From RPQJ01 sp052035645 (lineage in GTDB: Bacteria > Pseudomonadota > Gammaproteobacteria > Steroidobacterales > Steroidobacteraceae): 20,950 nucleotides of DNA. The DNA lies in the NCBI GenBank assembly GCA_052035645.1, contig JBPOHK010000077.1:1-20950 (forward strand). Direction: 5' to 3'. This document shows, in pieces, positions 6,463 through 15,942 of this stretch. The translations under genes and the position numbers were made by a program. The notes beneath the pieces were generated by a model. The model did no database searches. It had not been told where the DNA came from and worked only from the letters and a program-made list of their open reading frames with translations. How positions within the stretch are numbered: the first letter of the stretch is position 1; every line of letters begins with the position of its first letter.

Positions 6463-6768
6463 TCAGCCCCTCATCGCGTCGAGGTCTTCGACGTTGATGC
6501 TGCGCCGCTCGCGGAACAGCACGACCAGGATCGCGAGGCCGATGGCGGACTCGGCCGCGGCCACCGTCAGGATGAAGAACACGAACACCTGGCCGGACAG
6601 GTCGCCGAGGTAGTGCGAGAAGGCGATGAAGTTGAAGTTCACCGACAGCAGCATCAGCTCGATGCACATCAGCAGCAGCAGGACGTTCTTGCGGTTGATG
6701 AAGATGCCGGCGACGCTGAGGCTGAAGAGGATGCCCGAGAGCAGCAGCACGTGGGACAGGGGGATCAC
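6463..6768 (-). CDS. nuoK: NADH-quinone oxidoreductase subunit K
   Basis: This is a 101-residue subunit with three membrane segments (about 3-23, 28-50, 60-85), the normal NuoK size and homologous to MrpC. Glu37 (LMCIELMLLSVN) and Glu73 (VAAAESAIGLAI) match the two buried glutamates Glu36 and Glu72 essential in E. coli. The gene starts at GTG 6766-6768, overlapping the nuoJ stop in a GTGA tetranucleotide. The longer upstream frame is out of frame with nuoJ and is a shadow. The stop lies 3 bp before the nuoL start. Confidence 0.96.
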   Translation of the reverse strand: MIPLSHVLLLSGILFSLSVAGIFINRKNVLLLLMCIELMLLSVNFNFIAFSHYLGDLSGQVFVFFILTVAAAESAIGLAILVVLFRERRSINVEDLDAMRG

Positions 6769-7364
6769 TGCTTGCCCTCCGCTTCCATCTTGACCACCCG
6801 CAGGCGGTCCCTGGCCCGCACGGCGACCTGCGCCGCGATGTCCTGCACCTTCTGGCCCGCCCGCTTGCGCATGGTGAGCGTGATCGCGGCGACGATGGCG
6901 ACCAGCAGGATCACGGCCGCGACCTCGAACGGATAGAGGTACTGCGTGTAGAGCAACTGACCCAGCTCGGCCGTGTTCGAGTAGCCGGCCGGCTTCGGCA
7001 ACTGCGCCGGGATCTCCTCCAGCCCGAGGCGGCGCACCCACACGACCACGCCGATCTGCGCGACCACGATCAGCGCGATCAGGGCGCCGAGCGGCGCGTA
7101 GCGCGTGAATCCCTGGCGCAGCGTGGCCACGTCGATGTCGAGCATCATCACCACGAACAGCCACAGCACCATCACCGCGCCGACGTAGACGACGACCAGG
7201 GTGACCGCGAGGAACTCCGCCTCGAGCAGCAGCCAGATCACCGAGCTGTTGAGGAACGCGAACACCAGGAACAGCGCGCAGTGCACCGGGTTGCGGGCGG
7301 TGATCACGCCCAGCGCAGCCAGCACCAGGATCGCGCCGAAGAGGTAGAAGAGGATGGTGACCAT
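6765..7364 (-). CDS. nuoJ: NADH-quinone oxidoreductase subunit J
   Basis: This is a 199-residue membrane subunit with five membrane segments. The third, VVVYVGAVMVLWLFVVMMLD (58-77), is the conserved NuoJ helix with a pi-bulge that couples quinone reduction to the proton path. After the last membrane helix (about 146-165) there is a charged cytoplasmic tail of some 34 residues rich in Lys, Arg and Ala. The ATG start is at 7362-7364, 16 bp after nuoI, and the stop overlaps nuoK by four bases. Confidence 0.96.
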   Translation of the reverse strand: MVTILFYLFGAILVLAALGVITARNPVHCALFLVFAFLNSSVIWLLLEAEFLAVTLVVVYVGAVMVLWLFVVMMLDIDVATLRQGFTRYAPLGALIALIVVAQIGVVVWVRRLGLEEIPAQLPKPAGYSNTAELGQLLYTQYLYPFEVAAVILLVAIVAAITLTMRKRAGQKVQDIAAQVAVRARDRLRVVKMEAEGKQ

Positions 7365-7380
7365 GGTGCGCCCTGCCCGC

Positions 7381-7860
7381 TCAGCGATACCGCGCGTCGG
7401 CGGCCTTGTCGGCCGCGATCATGGCCTCGTAGCGCTCGCCGATCGCGAGCAGCTTGTCCTTGGTCATGATGTTCTCGCCGCGGTTTTCCATGTGGTACTC
7501 GTGGATGCGCGTCTCGACGATCGCGTCCACCGGGCAGGCCTCCTCGCAGAAGCCGCAATAGATGCACTTGAAGAGGTCGATGTCGTAGCGCGTCGTTCGG
7601 CGCGTGCCGTCGGCGCTGACGTCGGACTCGATGTTGATCGCGAGCGCCGGGCAGACCGCCTCGCAGAGCTTGCAGGCGATGCAGCGTTCCTGGCCGTTCG
7701 GGTAGCGGCGCAGCGCGTGCAGGCCGCGGAACCGCGGCGACTGCGGCGTCTTCTCCTCCGGATACTGGATGGTGACCTTCGGCGCGAAGAACGCCTTGCC
7801 GGTGACCGCCAGGCCCTGGATCAGTTCCCACAGGAAGAAGGTCTTGATGAAGCTGCGCAT
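7381..7860 (-). CDS. nuoI: NADH-quinone oxidoreductase subunit I (8Fe ferredoxin-like)
   Basis: This 159-residue peripheral subunit carries two [4Fe-4S] clusters (N6a and N6b) that relay electrons towards NuoB. The ligand motifs are complete: C60-x2-C63-x2-C66-x3-C70P and C99-x2-C102-x2-C105-x3-C109P. The N-terminal amphipathic helix (SFIKTFFLWELIQGLAVTG) packs on the membrane arm and is followed by YPEEKTPQSPRFRGLHALRR. The ATG at 7858-7860 was chosen because family members begin M-K/R-S-F. An ATG six codons upstream (7876-7878), overlapping the nuoH stop as ATGA, is an alternative giving 165 residues. The C-terminus ends ADKAADARYR. Confidence 0.96.
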   Translation of the reverse strand: MRSFIKTFFLWELIQGLAVTGKAFFAPKVTIQYPEEKTPQSPRFRGLHALRRYPNGQERCIACKLCEAVCPALAINIESDVSADGTRRTTRYDIDLFKCIYCGFCEEACPVDAIVETRIHEYHMENRGENIMTKDKLLAIGERYEAMIAADKAADARYR

Positions 7861-7874
7861 GGGTGTTGCCTGCC

Positions 7875-8924
7875 TCATGCCGCCCAGGGGCCGACCCTGA
7901 AGATCCACATCGCCGATTCGACGCACAGCCACACGAGCGTCACCGGGATGAAGACCTTCCAGCCGAGCCGCATGATCTGGTCGTAGCGGTACCGCGGGAA
8001 CGTGGCGCGGAACCAGAGGAAGCAGAACAGGAAGAACCCGGCCTTCAGCACCAGCCAGTGCAGGCCGGGCGCACCGAGCGCCGTGCCGGGCAGCACGCCT
8101 TCGAACGGCGACAGCCAGCCGCCGCAGAAGAAGGTCGCGGTCAGCGTCGAGATCATGATCATGTTCGCGTATTCGGCGAGGAAGAACAGCGCGAACGCGA
8201 TGCCGGAGTACTCCACGTGGAACCCGGCGACGATCTCCGACTCGCCCTCGGCGACGTCGAACGGCGCGCGGTTGGTCTCGGCGACGCCGGAGATGAAGTA
8301 GACGACGAACAGCGGCAGCAGCCACAGCCAGTACCAGGAGAGCACGCCGCCCGACTGCGCCTCGACGATCCGGCCCATGTTGAGCGTCCCGGCGGCCATC
8401 ACCACGCCCACCAGCGCAAAGCCCATCGCGATCTCGTACGCGACGATCTGCGCCGCCGAGCGCATCGCGCCGAGGAAGGCGTACTTCGAATTGGCCGCCC
8501 AGCCCGCGAGGATGATGCCGTAGGCGCCGAAGCCCGCCAGCGCCAGGATGTAGAGCACCCCGGCATCGACGTCGGCGATGGAGAAGCCCGGCCACAGCGA
8601 GATGACCGCCCAGGCGGCGAATGCCGGCGTCAGCGTCAGCAGCGGCGCGACCACGAACAGGTAGCTGCTCGAGCGCGCCGGCACGACGACTTCCTTCAGC
8701 AGCAGCTTGATGACGTCGGCGAACGGCTGCAGCAGCCCCTTGGGCCCGACGCGATTCGGGCCGAGGCGCACCTGCATGTAGCCGATGACCTTGCGCTCGG
8801 CGTACGTGGTGTACGCGACGCACAGGATCACCGTGATCGTGACCGCGAGGATCTGCAGCAGCGTCACGAGCACGTCGCGCAGCCACTCGGGCCAGCCCAT
8901 CCACACTGCGGCGAGCGCGCTCAT
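7875..8924 (-). CDS. nuoH: NADH-quinone oxidoreductase subunit H
   Basis: This 349-residue membrane subunit forms part of the quinone chamber next to NuoB and NuoD. It has about eight membrane segments. Signature loops are YAERKVIGYMQVRLGPNRVG (41-60), GLLQPFADVIKLLLKE (63-78), and the acidic cytoplasmic loop ETNRAPFDVAEGESEIVAGF (216-235) that lines the quinone path. The start ATG (8922-8924) overlaps the nuoG stop as ATGA. A second Met at residue 9 would still keep the first helix. No missing residues were seen. Confidence 0.96.
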   Translation of the reverse strand: MSALAAVWMGWPEWLRDVLVTLLQILAVTITVILCVAYTTYAERKVIGYMQVRLGPNRVGPKGLLQPFADVIKLLLKEVVVPARSSSYLFVVAPLLTLTPAFAAWAVISLWPGFSIADVDAGVLYILALAGFGAYGIILAGWAANSKYAFLGAMRSAAQIVAYEIAMGFALVGVVMAAGTLNMGRIVEAQSGGVLSWYWLWLLPLFVVYFISGVAETNRAPFDVAEGESEIVAGFHVEYSGIAFALFFLAEYANMIMISTLTATFFCGGWLSPFEGVLPGTALGAPGLHWLVLKAGFFLFCFLWFRATFPRYRYDQIMRLGWKVFIPVTLVWLCVESAMWIFRVGPWAA

Positions 8925-11098
8925 GCGGCACCGCCCGCGGCCAGGCCGTCCGGCGTCTGCTGCAGCGGCTGCGAGCGCCGCACGATCGCGTCGACGCGGT
9001 AGATGCCGACGTCGCGCGTGGAGTCGACCGAGGCGAGCCGGCCGGGCTGGAACCCGGCGCCGCCGGCCGCGGCCGCGAACTCGCCGATCTCGTGCTGCAG
9101 TTCGTCGCGAACGTCCTCGGAGCTCACGTACTCGAAGCCGTTCAGTCCGACGAGATTGCCCAGCACGCGCAGGATCTTCCACGCGGGCCGCGCCTCGCCC
9201 GGCGGGCGGGCCGCGCCGGCCACGCCCTGCCAGCGACCCTCCACGTTCACCCAGGTGCCGGAGGTCTCGGCGAAGGCCGCCGCCGGCAGGACGATCGTCG
9301 AAGTCGCGAGCACGGCCTCGCTCGCGTAGGGCGTGATCGCCACGACGCACTCGGCCGACGGCAGCGCGGACTCCAGGCCCGGCGACGGCGCGAGGTCGGC
9401 GGGCTCGATGCCGCCGACCAGCACGTAGCCCTTCAGGCGGGCCGCCAGCATCTCCTGCGCGTTCAGGCCCGGCTTCGCGACCGCGCGCCCGGCCACGCCC
9501 CGGTGCGGCAGCACGCCGGCGAAGGCGGCGCCGACGGCGTTGCCGCCCTCGGGCAGGTAGCCGCAGATCGCGCCCGTCGCGTCCGCCAGCGCCTCGGCCA
9601 GCGCACGGATCTCCGCGTACGACACGTGGCGCTGCGCCAGGGCACCGAGCACGATCACGCGCGTGTCGCCCTCGCCGAGCGCCTTCGCGACCGCCGCATG
9701 CTCCGCGGTCGGCACGATGCCGTCGAGCGCCGTCGCGAGGTGCTCCGGCACCGCCCTGCCCTGCGCGGACAAGGCCGCCGCCAGGATCGCCGCCACGTGC
9801 CGGGCCATGCCGTAGCCGTTGCTGGTGAAATTCGCGAGCAGCGGGAAACGCACCTCGTACGCGCCCGGATTCACGAACGCCACCTTGCCGCCGCGCAGCG
9901 CGCCCTTGCGCACGCGGTGCGCGACGATCGGAACCTCCTTGCGCAGGTTCGAGCCGACGACCAGCACGGCCGAGGCCGAATCGAGGTCGGCGATGCGGCA
10001 GCCGAGCATCGGCGCCACCGGGTCGTTGGCCTGGTCGCGGAAGTCGATGCGGCGCAGCCGGTGATCGACGTTCTCGCTGCCGAGCCCGCGGGCGAGCTTC
10101 GCGGTGAGCGCGAGCTCCTCGAGCGTGGCGCCCGGCGAGGCGAGGAAGCCGAGCTGCGCCGCGCCGCTTTCGCGCACGATCTTCTGCAGGCCGCGGGCCG
10201 CCGCCTCGAGCGCGCTCTCCCAGTCCACCTCTCGCCAGGCGCCGTCCTGCCTGAGCATCGGCTTCAGCGCGCGATCGGCCGAGTACAGGCCCTCGCAGCT
10301 GTAGCGGTCGCGGTCGGCGATCCAGGTCTCGTTGATCTCGTCGTTGGCCCGCGGCACGACGCGCATCAGCCGGCCGCGCAGCACGTGGCCATACAGGTTG
10401 GTGCCCGCGCAGTCGTGCGGCGAGACCAGCGGATGCTGGGTCATCTCCCACGAGCGCGCGCGGTAGCGGTACGGCTTGTTGTTCAGGGCGCCGACCGGGC
10501 ACAGGTCGACGATGTTCGCCGACAGCTCGTGGTCGATGCTCTTCTCGACGTAGGTCGAGATCTGCGTCATCTCGCCGCGGCCGATGGTGCCGAGCTCGGG
10601 AACGCCGGCGATCTCCTGCCCGAAGCGGACGCAGCGCGTGCAGTGGATGCAGCGCGTCATGTCGGTCGACACCAGCGGGCCGAAGTTCCCGTCCTTCACC
10701 ACGCGCTTGCGCTCGGTGTAGCGCGAGACGTCGCGCCCGTAACCGACGGCGAGGTCCTGCAGCTCGCATTCGCCGCCCTGGTCGCAGATCGGGCAGTCGA
10801 GCGGGTGGTTGACGAGCAGGAACTCCATGGTCGCCTTCTGCGCCGAGATGGCCCTGGGCGACTTCGTGAAGACCTTCATGCCCTCGGCGACCGGCGTGGC
10901 GCAGGCCGGCAGCGGCTTCGGCGCCTTCTCCACCTCGACCAGGCACATGCGGCAGTTGGCGGCGATGCTCAGCTTCTCGTGGTAGCAGAAGCGCGGCACG
11001 TAGATGCCCTGGGCGTCGGTCGCCTGGATGAGCATCGCGCCCTTGGGCGCATTCACCGGCACGCCGTCGACTTCGATGTTGACCAGCTCTTCGCTCAT
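8921..11098 (-). CDS. nuoG: NADH-quinone oxidoreductase subunit G
   Basis: This 725-residue subunit is the largest of the NADH-dehydrogenase module. Cluster ligands are all visible: [2Fe-2S] C38, C49, C52, C66; N5 His98, C102, C105, C111 (HPLDCPICDQGGEC); and N4 C150, C153, C156, C200. The four-Cys N7 site found in E. coli and Thermus NuoG is not present; only isolated Cys230 and Cys268 occur in that region. This is therefore the shorter, mitochondrial-like type. The C-terminal two thirds is a molybdopterin-oxidoreductase-like domain without cofactor function. The start ATG 11096-11098 is 8 bp past nuoF, and the stop overlaps nuoH by four bases. Confidence 0.97.
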   Translation of the reverse strand: MSEELVNIEVDGVPVNAPKGAMLIQATDAQGIYVPRFCYHEKLSIAANCRMCLVEVEKAPKPLPACATPVAEGMKVFTKSPRAISAQKATMEFLLVNHPLDCPICDQGGECELQDLAVGYGRDVSRYTERKRVVKDGNFGPLVSTDMTRCIHCTRCVRFGQEIAGVPELGTIGRGEMTQISTYVEKSIDHELSANIVDLCPVGALNNKPYRYRARSWEMTQHPLVSPHDCAGTNLYGHVLRGRLMRVVPRANDEINETWIADRDRYSCEGLYSADRALKPMLRQDGAWREVDWESALEAAARGLQKIVRESGAAQLGFLASPGATLEELALTAKLARGLGSENVDHRLRRIDFRDQANDPVAPMLGCRIADLDSASAVLVVGSNLRKEVPIVAHRVRKGALRGGKVAFVNPGAYEVRFPLLANFTSNGYGMARHVAAILAAALSAQGRAVPEHLATALDGIVPTAEHAAVAKALGEGDTRVIVLGALAQRHVSYAEIRALAEALADATGAICGYLPEGGNAVGAAFAGVLPHRGVAGRAVAKPGLNAQEMLAARLKGYVLVGGIEPADLAPSPGLESALPSAECVVAITPYASEAVLATSTIVLPAAAFAETSGTWVNVEGRWQGVAGAARPPGEARPAWKILRVLGNLVGLNGFEYVSSEDVRDELQHEIGEFAAAAGGAGFQPGRLASVDSTRDVGIYRVDAIVRRSQPLQQTPDGLAAGGAA

Positions 11099-11106
11099 GG
11101 TTCCGA

Positions 11107-12414
<1,308 letters not shown>

Positions 12415-12421
12415 GAGTCGG

Positions 12422-12426
12422 CTCCT
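12422..12426 (-). promoter_or_regulatory. Ribosome binding site supporting the GTG start of nuoF
   Basis: AGGAG on the minus strand, overlapping the nuoE stop codon, sits 7 bases before the GTG at 12414. This spacing favours the GTG over the downstream ATG at 12393. Confidence 0.6.
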
Positions 12427-12931
12427 ACTTGTGGTCGTCGAGGATCCTGTCGACCTTCTCGGGCGTCAGGTGCTCGAAATAGACGTGGTTGACCATCATC
12501 ATCGGCGCGCCGGTGCAGGCGGCGAGGCACTCCTCCTCGCGCTTGAGGAAGAAACGGCCGTCGGGCGTGCTCTCGCCGACCTTCACGCCGAGCCGTCGCT
12601 CGACGTGCGCCAGCAGTTCCTGGCCGCCGCGCAGCATGCACGAGATGTTGGTGCACACGGAGATGTGGTGCCGGCCGCAGGCGCTGGTCTCGAACATCGA
12701 GTAGAAGCTCGCGACCTCGTAGACCTGGATCGGCGGCAGGCCGAGGTAGGCCGCCACTTCGTCCATCGCCGCCTGCGTGAGGTGGCCCTGCTCGTGCTGC
12801 ACGGCGTGCAGCGCGGCGATCACGGCCGAGCGGCGCCGGTCGGCCGGGAACTTGGTCAGCCAGTGATCGATCTCCTCGCGGACGTGCTGCGACAGCACCT
12901 GTCCGCCGGAGCCGTGGTTCGCTTCGCTCAC
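12425..12931 (-). CDS. nuoE: NADH-quinone oxidoreductase subunit E
   Basis: This 168-residue thioredoxin-like [2Fe-2S] subunit holds cluster N1a beside NuoF. Ligands are C93 and C98 (SVCTNISCML) and C135 and C139 (EECLAACTGAP), the family pattern C-x4-C and C-x3-C. An N-terminal helical bundle (about 15-65) precedes the typical VYEVASFYSMFE segment (70-81). Translation starts at GTG 12929-12931, which overlaps the nuoD stop as GTGA. The much longer upstream frame is a shadow of nuoD. The stop is TAG. Confidence 0.96.
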   Translation of the reverse strand: MSEANHGSGGQVLSQHVREEIDHWLTKFPADRRRSAVIAALHAVQHEQGHLTQAAMDEVAAYLGLPPIQVYEVASFYSMFETSACGRHHISVCTNISCMLRGGQELLAHVERRLGVKVGESTPDGRFFLKREEECLAACTGAPMMMVNHVYFEHLTPEKVDRILDDHK

Positions 12932-14181
12932 CGGTCGATCTCCCCGAACACGATGTCGGCGGTGCCGATCACCGCGACGACGTCGGCCAGCATGTGGCCG
13001 TTCACCATCTCGTCGAGCGCCGCGAGGTGCGGGAACCCCGGCGCGCGGCACTTGAGGCGGTACGGCTTGTTGGCGCCGTCCGACACGAGGTAGATGCCGA
13101 ACTCGCCCTTGGGCGCCTCGACGGCCGCGTAGGACTCGCCGGCGGGCACGCAGTAGCCCTCGGTGAACAGCTTGAAGTGGTGGATGAGGGACTCCATGTC
13201 GCCCTTCATCTCCTCGCGCCGCGGCGGGACGATCTTGTGGTCGTCGACCATCACCGGGCCCGGGTTCTTCTTCAGCCAGTCCACGCACTGCTTGACGATG
13301 CGGTTCGACTGCCGCATCTCCTCGACGCGCACCAGGTAACGGTCGTAGCAGTCGCCGTTGGTGCCCACGGGGATGTCGAAGTCCATCCGGCCGTACACTT
13401 CGTACGGCTGCTTCTTGCGCAGGTCCCAGGCCACGCCCGAGCCGCGCAGCATCGGCCCGGTAAAGCCGAGGTTGAGCGCGCGCTCCGGCGTCACCACGCC
13501 GATGTTGACGGTGCGCTGCTTCCAGATGCGGTTGTCTGTGAGCAGCGTCTCGTACTCGTCCACGCAGGCCGGGAAGCGCGCCGTGAAGTCGTCGATGAAG
13601 TCGAGCAGCGAGCCCGAGCGGCGCTCGTTCATGCGGTCGACCTGCTTCTGGCTGCGGAAGCGCGACGCCTGGTACTTCGGCAGGGAGTCCGGCAGGTCGC
13701 GGTAGACGCCGCCCGGCCGGTAGTACGTGGCGTGCATGCGCGTGCCCGAGACCGCCTCGTAGCAGTCCATCAGGTCCTCGCGCTCGCGGAAGCAGTACAG
13801 GAACATGGTCATCGCGCCGATGTCGAGGCCGTGCGCGCCGAGCCACATCAGGTGGTTCAGGATGCGCGTGATCTCGTCGAACATGACGCGGATGTACTGG
13901 GCGCGCAGCGGCACCTCGATGCCGAGCAGCTTCTCGATGGCCATCACGTAGGCGTGCTCGTTGCACATCATCGAGACGTAGTCGAGCCGGTCCATGTAGC
14001 CGATCGACTGGTTAAAGGGCTTGGTCTCGGCCAGCTTCTCGGTCGCGCGGTGCAGCAGCCCGATGTGCGGATCGGCCTTCTGCACGACCTCGCCGTCCAT
14101 CTCGAGCACGAGCCGCAGCACGCCGTGCGCCGCCGGGTGCTGCGGGCCGAAGTTCATCGTGTAGCTGCGGATCTCAGCCAT
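12928..14181 (-). CDS. nuoD: NADH-quinone oxidoreductase subunit D (49-kDa type)
   Basis: This 417-residue subunit is related to the large subunit of NiFe hydrogenases and forms the quinone-reduction site with NuoB. The N-terminus NFGPQHPAAHGVLRLVLEMDGE (10-31) has the HP-x2-HG motif. His19 and Tyr68 (YMDRLDYVS) are the likely counterparts of the quinone-binding His and Tyr known from Thermus Nqo4. NEHAYVMAIEKLLGIEVP and GEFGIYLVSDGANKPYR are further family signatures. nuoD is separate from nuoC, unlike the fused gene of E. coli. The ATG (14179-14181) overlaps the end of nuoC by 8 bp, and the stop overlaps nuoE. Confidence 0.97.
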   Translation of the reverse strand: MAEIRSYTMNFGPQHPAAHGVLRLVLEMDGEVVQKADPHIGLLHRATEKLAETKPFNQSIGYMDRLDYVSMMCNEHAYVMAIEKLLGIEVPLRAQYIRVMFDEITRILNHLMWLGAHGLDIGAMTMFLYCFREREDLMDCYEAVSGTRMHATYYRPGGVYRDLPDSLPKYQASRFRSQKQVDRMNERRSGSLLDFIDDFTARFPACVDEYETLLTDNRIWKQRTVNIGVVTPERALNLGFTGPMLRGSGVAWDLRKKQPYEVYGRMDFDIPVGTNGDCYDRYLVRVEEMRQSNRIVKQCVDWLKKNPGPVMVDDHKIVPPRREEMKGDMESLIHHFKLFTEGYCVPAGESYAAVEAPKGEFGIYLVSDGANKPYRLKCRAPGFPHLAALDEMVNGHMLADVVAVIGTADIVFGEIDR

Positions 14182-14866
14182 GTTTCGGGGCGTCCTTCAG
14201 CGCCGCCTCGTAGCGGTTGTCCTCGCGGATGACGCGAGGCACCAGCGTGCGCGGCTCGATGCTGACCGGCTCGTACACCACGCGGCCCCGGGCCGGGTCG
14301 TAGCGCACCTCGACGTTGCCGGAGAGCGGGAAGTCCTTGCGGAAGGGGTGGCCCACGAAGCCGTAGTCGGTGAGGATGCGGCGCAGGTCCGGGTGGCCGC
14401 GGAACACGATGCCGAACAGGTCGAAGGCCTCGCGCTCGTACCAGTCGGCCGCCTTCCAGGTCGGGACGACCGAATCGAGCATCGGCGGCTCGCCCGCCTC
14501 GCACCAGGCGCGCAGGCGCAGCCTCAGGTTGTGGGCGACGGACAGCAGGTGGTAGACGACCATGAAGCGGCGGCCCTCGGCTTCGGCGGCCGGCCGCACG
14601 CCGCTGCGACCGCGCGAGAAGCCGCTCGAGGTTGCCGTCTCGGTGTTCCACTCGACTCGACCGTAGTCGAGGTAGTCCACGCCCGTGAGGTCGATCAGCT
14701 GCTCGAAGCGCCAGGCCGCCTCGTCGCGCAGCGCCGTGCACACCTCGCCGAGCGCCGCCGCGTCCACGTCGAACGTGAGTTCGCCGCAGATGGACGGCAC
14801 GCGCGCGACCTTGCCCTCGAAGCGCGCGACGAGGCTCTCGGCGATCTGTTCCAGCGCCTGGCTCAT
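14174..14866 (-). CDS. nuoC: NADH-quinone oxidoreductase subunit C (30-kDa type)
   Basis: This 230-residue subunit of the connecting fragment supports NuoD and NuoB. The C-terminal signature WYEREAFDLFGIVF (142-155) followed by GHPDLRRILTDYGFVGHPFRKDFPLSG is complete. Residues 72-100, between LDYGRV and RFMVVYHLLSV, form a loop (GFSRGRSGVRPAAEAEG) longer than in compact NuoC proteins. I recall similar loops in xanthomonad-type NuoC but could not check this. The ATG 14864-14866 gives MSQALEQIAESLVARF. The gap to nuoB is 9 bp, and the end overlaps nuoD. Confidence 0.96.
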   Translation of the reverse strand: MSQALEQIAESLVARFEGKVARVPSICGELTFDVDAAALGEVCTALRDEAAWRFEQLIDLTGVDYLDYGRVEWNTETATSSGFSRGRSGVRPAAEAEGRRFMVVYHLLSVAHNLRLRLRAWCEAGEPPMLDSVVPTWKAADWYEREAFDLFGIVFRGHPDLRRILTDYGFVGHPFRKDFPLSGNVEVRYDPARGRVVYEPVSIEPRTLVPRVIREDNRYEAALKDAPKHG

Positions 14867-14875
14867 GGTTCGTGC

Positions 14876-15358
14876 TCAGCGGGCAATGGTCTGGGTGCGG
14901 TGGATCTTCTTCTGCAACTGGATCAGCCCGTACAGCAGCGCCTCCGCCGTGGGCGGGCAGCCCGGCACGTAGACGTCCACCGGGACGATCCGGTCGCAGC
15001 CGCGCACGACTGCATAGGAATAGTGGTAGTAGCCCCCGCCGTTGGCGCAGGAGCCCATCGAGATCACCCAGCGCGGCTCGGGCATCTGGTCGTAGACCTT
15101 GCGCAGGGCCGGGGCCATCTTGTTGACCAGGGTGCCGGCCACGATCATCACGTCCGACTGGCGCGGGCTCGGGCGGAAGACGATGCCGAAGCGGTCGAGG
15201 TCATAGCGGGCCGCGCCGGCGTGCATCATCTCCACGGCGCAGCACGCGAGGCCGAAAGTCATCGGCCACATCGAGCCGGTGCGGGCCCAGTTCATGACCG
15301 CATCGAGGCTCGTGGTGACGAAGCCGCGCTCCGGCAGTTCGGAGGCCTCTAGTCCCAT
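14876..15358 (-). CDS. nuoB: NADH-quinone oxidoreductase subunit B (cluster N2)
   Basis: This 160-residue subunit carries the terminal [4Fe-4S] cluster N2, which reduces quinone. The ligands are the tandem Cys39-Cys40 (FGLACCAVEMM), Cys104 (SMGSCANGGGYYHYSY) and Cys134 (YVPGCPPTAEALL). Other signatures are MNWARTGSMWPMTFGLACC and RQSDVMIVAGTLVNKMAP. The ATG (15356-15358) lies inside the last codons of nuoA, a 10-bp overlap (the EWD-stop of NuoA and the MGL of NuoB share bases). A longer frame upstream is a shadow of nuoA. Confidence 0.97.
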   Translation of the reverse strand: MGLEASELPERGFVTTSLDAVMNWARTGSMWPMTFGLACCAVEMMHAGAARYDLDRFGIVFRPSPRQSDVMIVAGTLVNKMAPALRKVYDQMPEPRWVISMGSCANGGGYYHYSYAVVRGCDRIVPVDVYVPGCPPTAEALLYGLIQLQKKIHRTQTIAR

Positions 15359-15705
15359 TCGAGCGCACCCTTCTTCCACTCGTAGATGAACCCCACCACC
15401 AGCACGAGCAGGAACACGCCCATCGCCGCCATGGCGACGATGCCGACGGTGTCGAGCGCGACCGCCCACGGGAAGAGGAACGCGATCTCGAGGTCGAAGA
15501 CGATGAACAGGATGGCGACGAGGTAGTAGCGCACGTCGAACTTCATGCGCGAGTCCTCGAAGGCCTCGAAGCCGCACTCGTAGGGCGAGAGCTTGGCGCT
15601 GTCGGGGCTGCGCGGGGCGAACAGGAAGCCGAGGACCAGCAACAGCACGCCGAGCGCGCCGGCCACGCCGAGGAAAATCAGAATCGGCAGGTATTCTGCG
15701 AGCAT
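15349..15705 (-). CDS. nuoA: NADH-quinone oxidoreductase subunit A
   Basis: This 118-residue subunit, first in the operon, has three membrane segments (about 6-30, 59-82, 88-108). The loop PYECGFEAFEDSRMKFDVRYYL (41-62) carries the conserved Cys44 that in relatives changes exposure between active and inactive complex I. FIVFDLEIAFLFPW (68-81) is the other hallmark. The ATG at 15703-15705 gives MLAEYLPILIFLG. The in-frame extension up to 15825 crosses the promoter and terminator and is not coding. Transcription likely starts from the extended -10 element at 15750-15758, with a leader near 40 bases. Confidence 0.97.
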   Translation of the reverse strand: MLAEYLPILIFLGVAGALGVLLLVLGFLFAPRSPDSAKLSPYECGFEAFEDSRMKFDVRYYLVAILFIVFDLEIAFLFPWAVALDTVGIVAMAAMGVFLLVLVVGFIYEWKKGALEWD

Positions 15706-15749
15706 CGGCTGCCTGGCCTTCGGGCCTCTCCCCCCCTGTCGGGGCGCGA

Positions 15750-15758
15750 ATTCTAGCA
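15750..15758 (-). promoter_or_regulatory. Extended -10 promoter of the nuo operon
   Basis: TGCTAGAAT on the minus strand fits the extended -10 form TG-n-TATAAT, with TAGAAT at 15755-15750. Only a poor -35 (TTACTG, 18 bp upstream) is visible, as is common with extended -10 promoters. It lies between the tRNA-Leu terminator and the nuoA ATG. It is the only good candidate there. Confidence 0.5.
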
Positions 15759-15790
15759 GGGACCTCCGCAGCGCAGTAAGGCCTGAAATG

Positions 15791-15822
15791 AAAAAGGCGA
15801 GCCGTCGCGGCTCGCCTTTTTT
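15791..15822. terminator. Strong bidirectional intrinsic terminator after tRNA-Leu
   Basis: An A5 tract, an 8-bp stem GGCGAGCC (15796-15803) / GGCTCGCC (15809-15816) with loop GTCGC, and a T6 tract (15817-15822). It works in either direction. It ends the tpiA-secG-tRNA-Leu transcript 5 bp past the tRNA and separates it from nuoA. Confidence 0.9.
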
Positions 15823-15827
15823 CACTC

Positions 15828-15912
15828 TGGTGCGGATGGAGAGACTCGAACTCTCACGCCTTACGGCACTACCCCCTCAAGATAGCGTGTCTACCAATTC
15901 CACCACATCCGC
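15828..15912 (-). tRNA. tRNA-Leu (anticodon GAG)
   Basis: This is an 85-nt class II tRNA with encoded CCA (15828-15830). The acceptor stem is GCGGATG / CATCCGC. The anticodon loop TTGAGGG gives anticodon GAG, reading CUC/CUU. The long variable arm (TGCCGTAAGGCG) typical of leucine tRNAs and a TTCGAGT T-loop are present. It lies 30 bp after secG with no clear promoter of its own, so it is probably processed from the tpiA-secG transcript. Confidence 0.97.
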
Positions 15913-15942
15913 TTCGATTCGATTTCGCCCTGCCACTCCTCT

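Noticed and set aside
2860..6936. Very long plus-strand open frame (1358 codons) opposite nuoM, nuoL, nuoK and part of nuoJ
   Set aside because: It is antisense to four certain nuo genes in the frame kept open by high-GC codon use. Its translation is Arg/His/Glu-rich low complexity with no recognisable domain.
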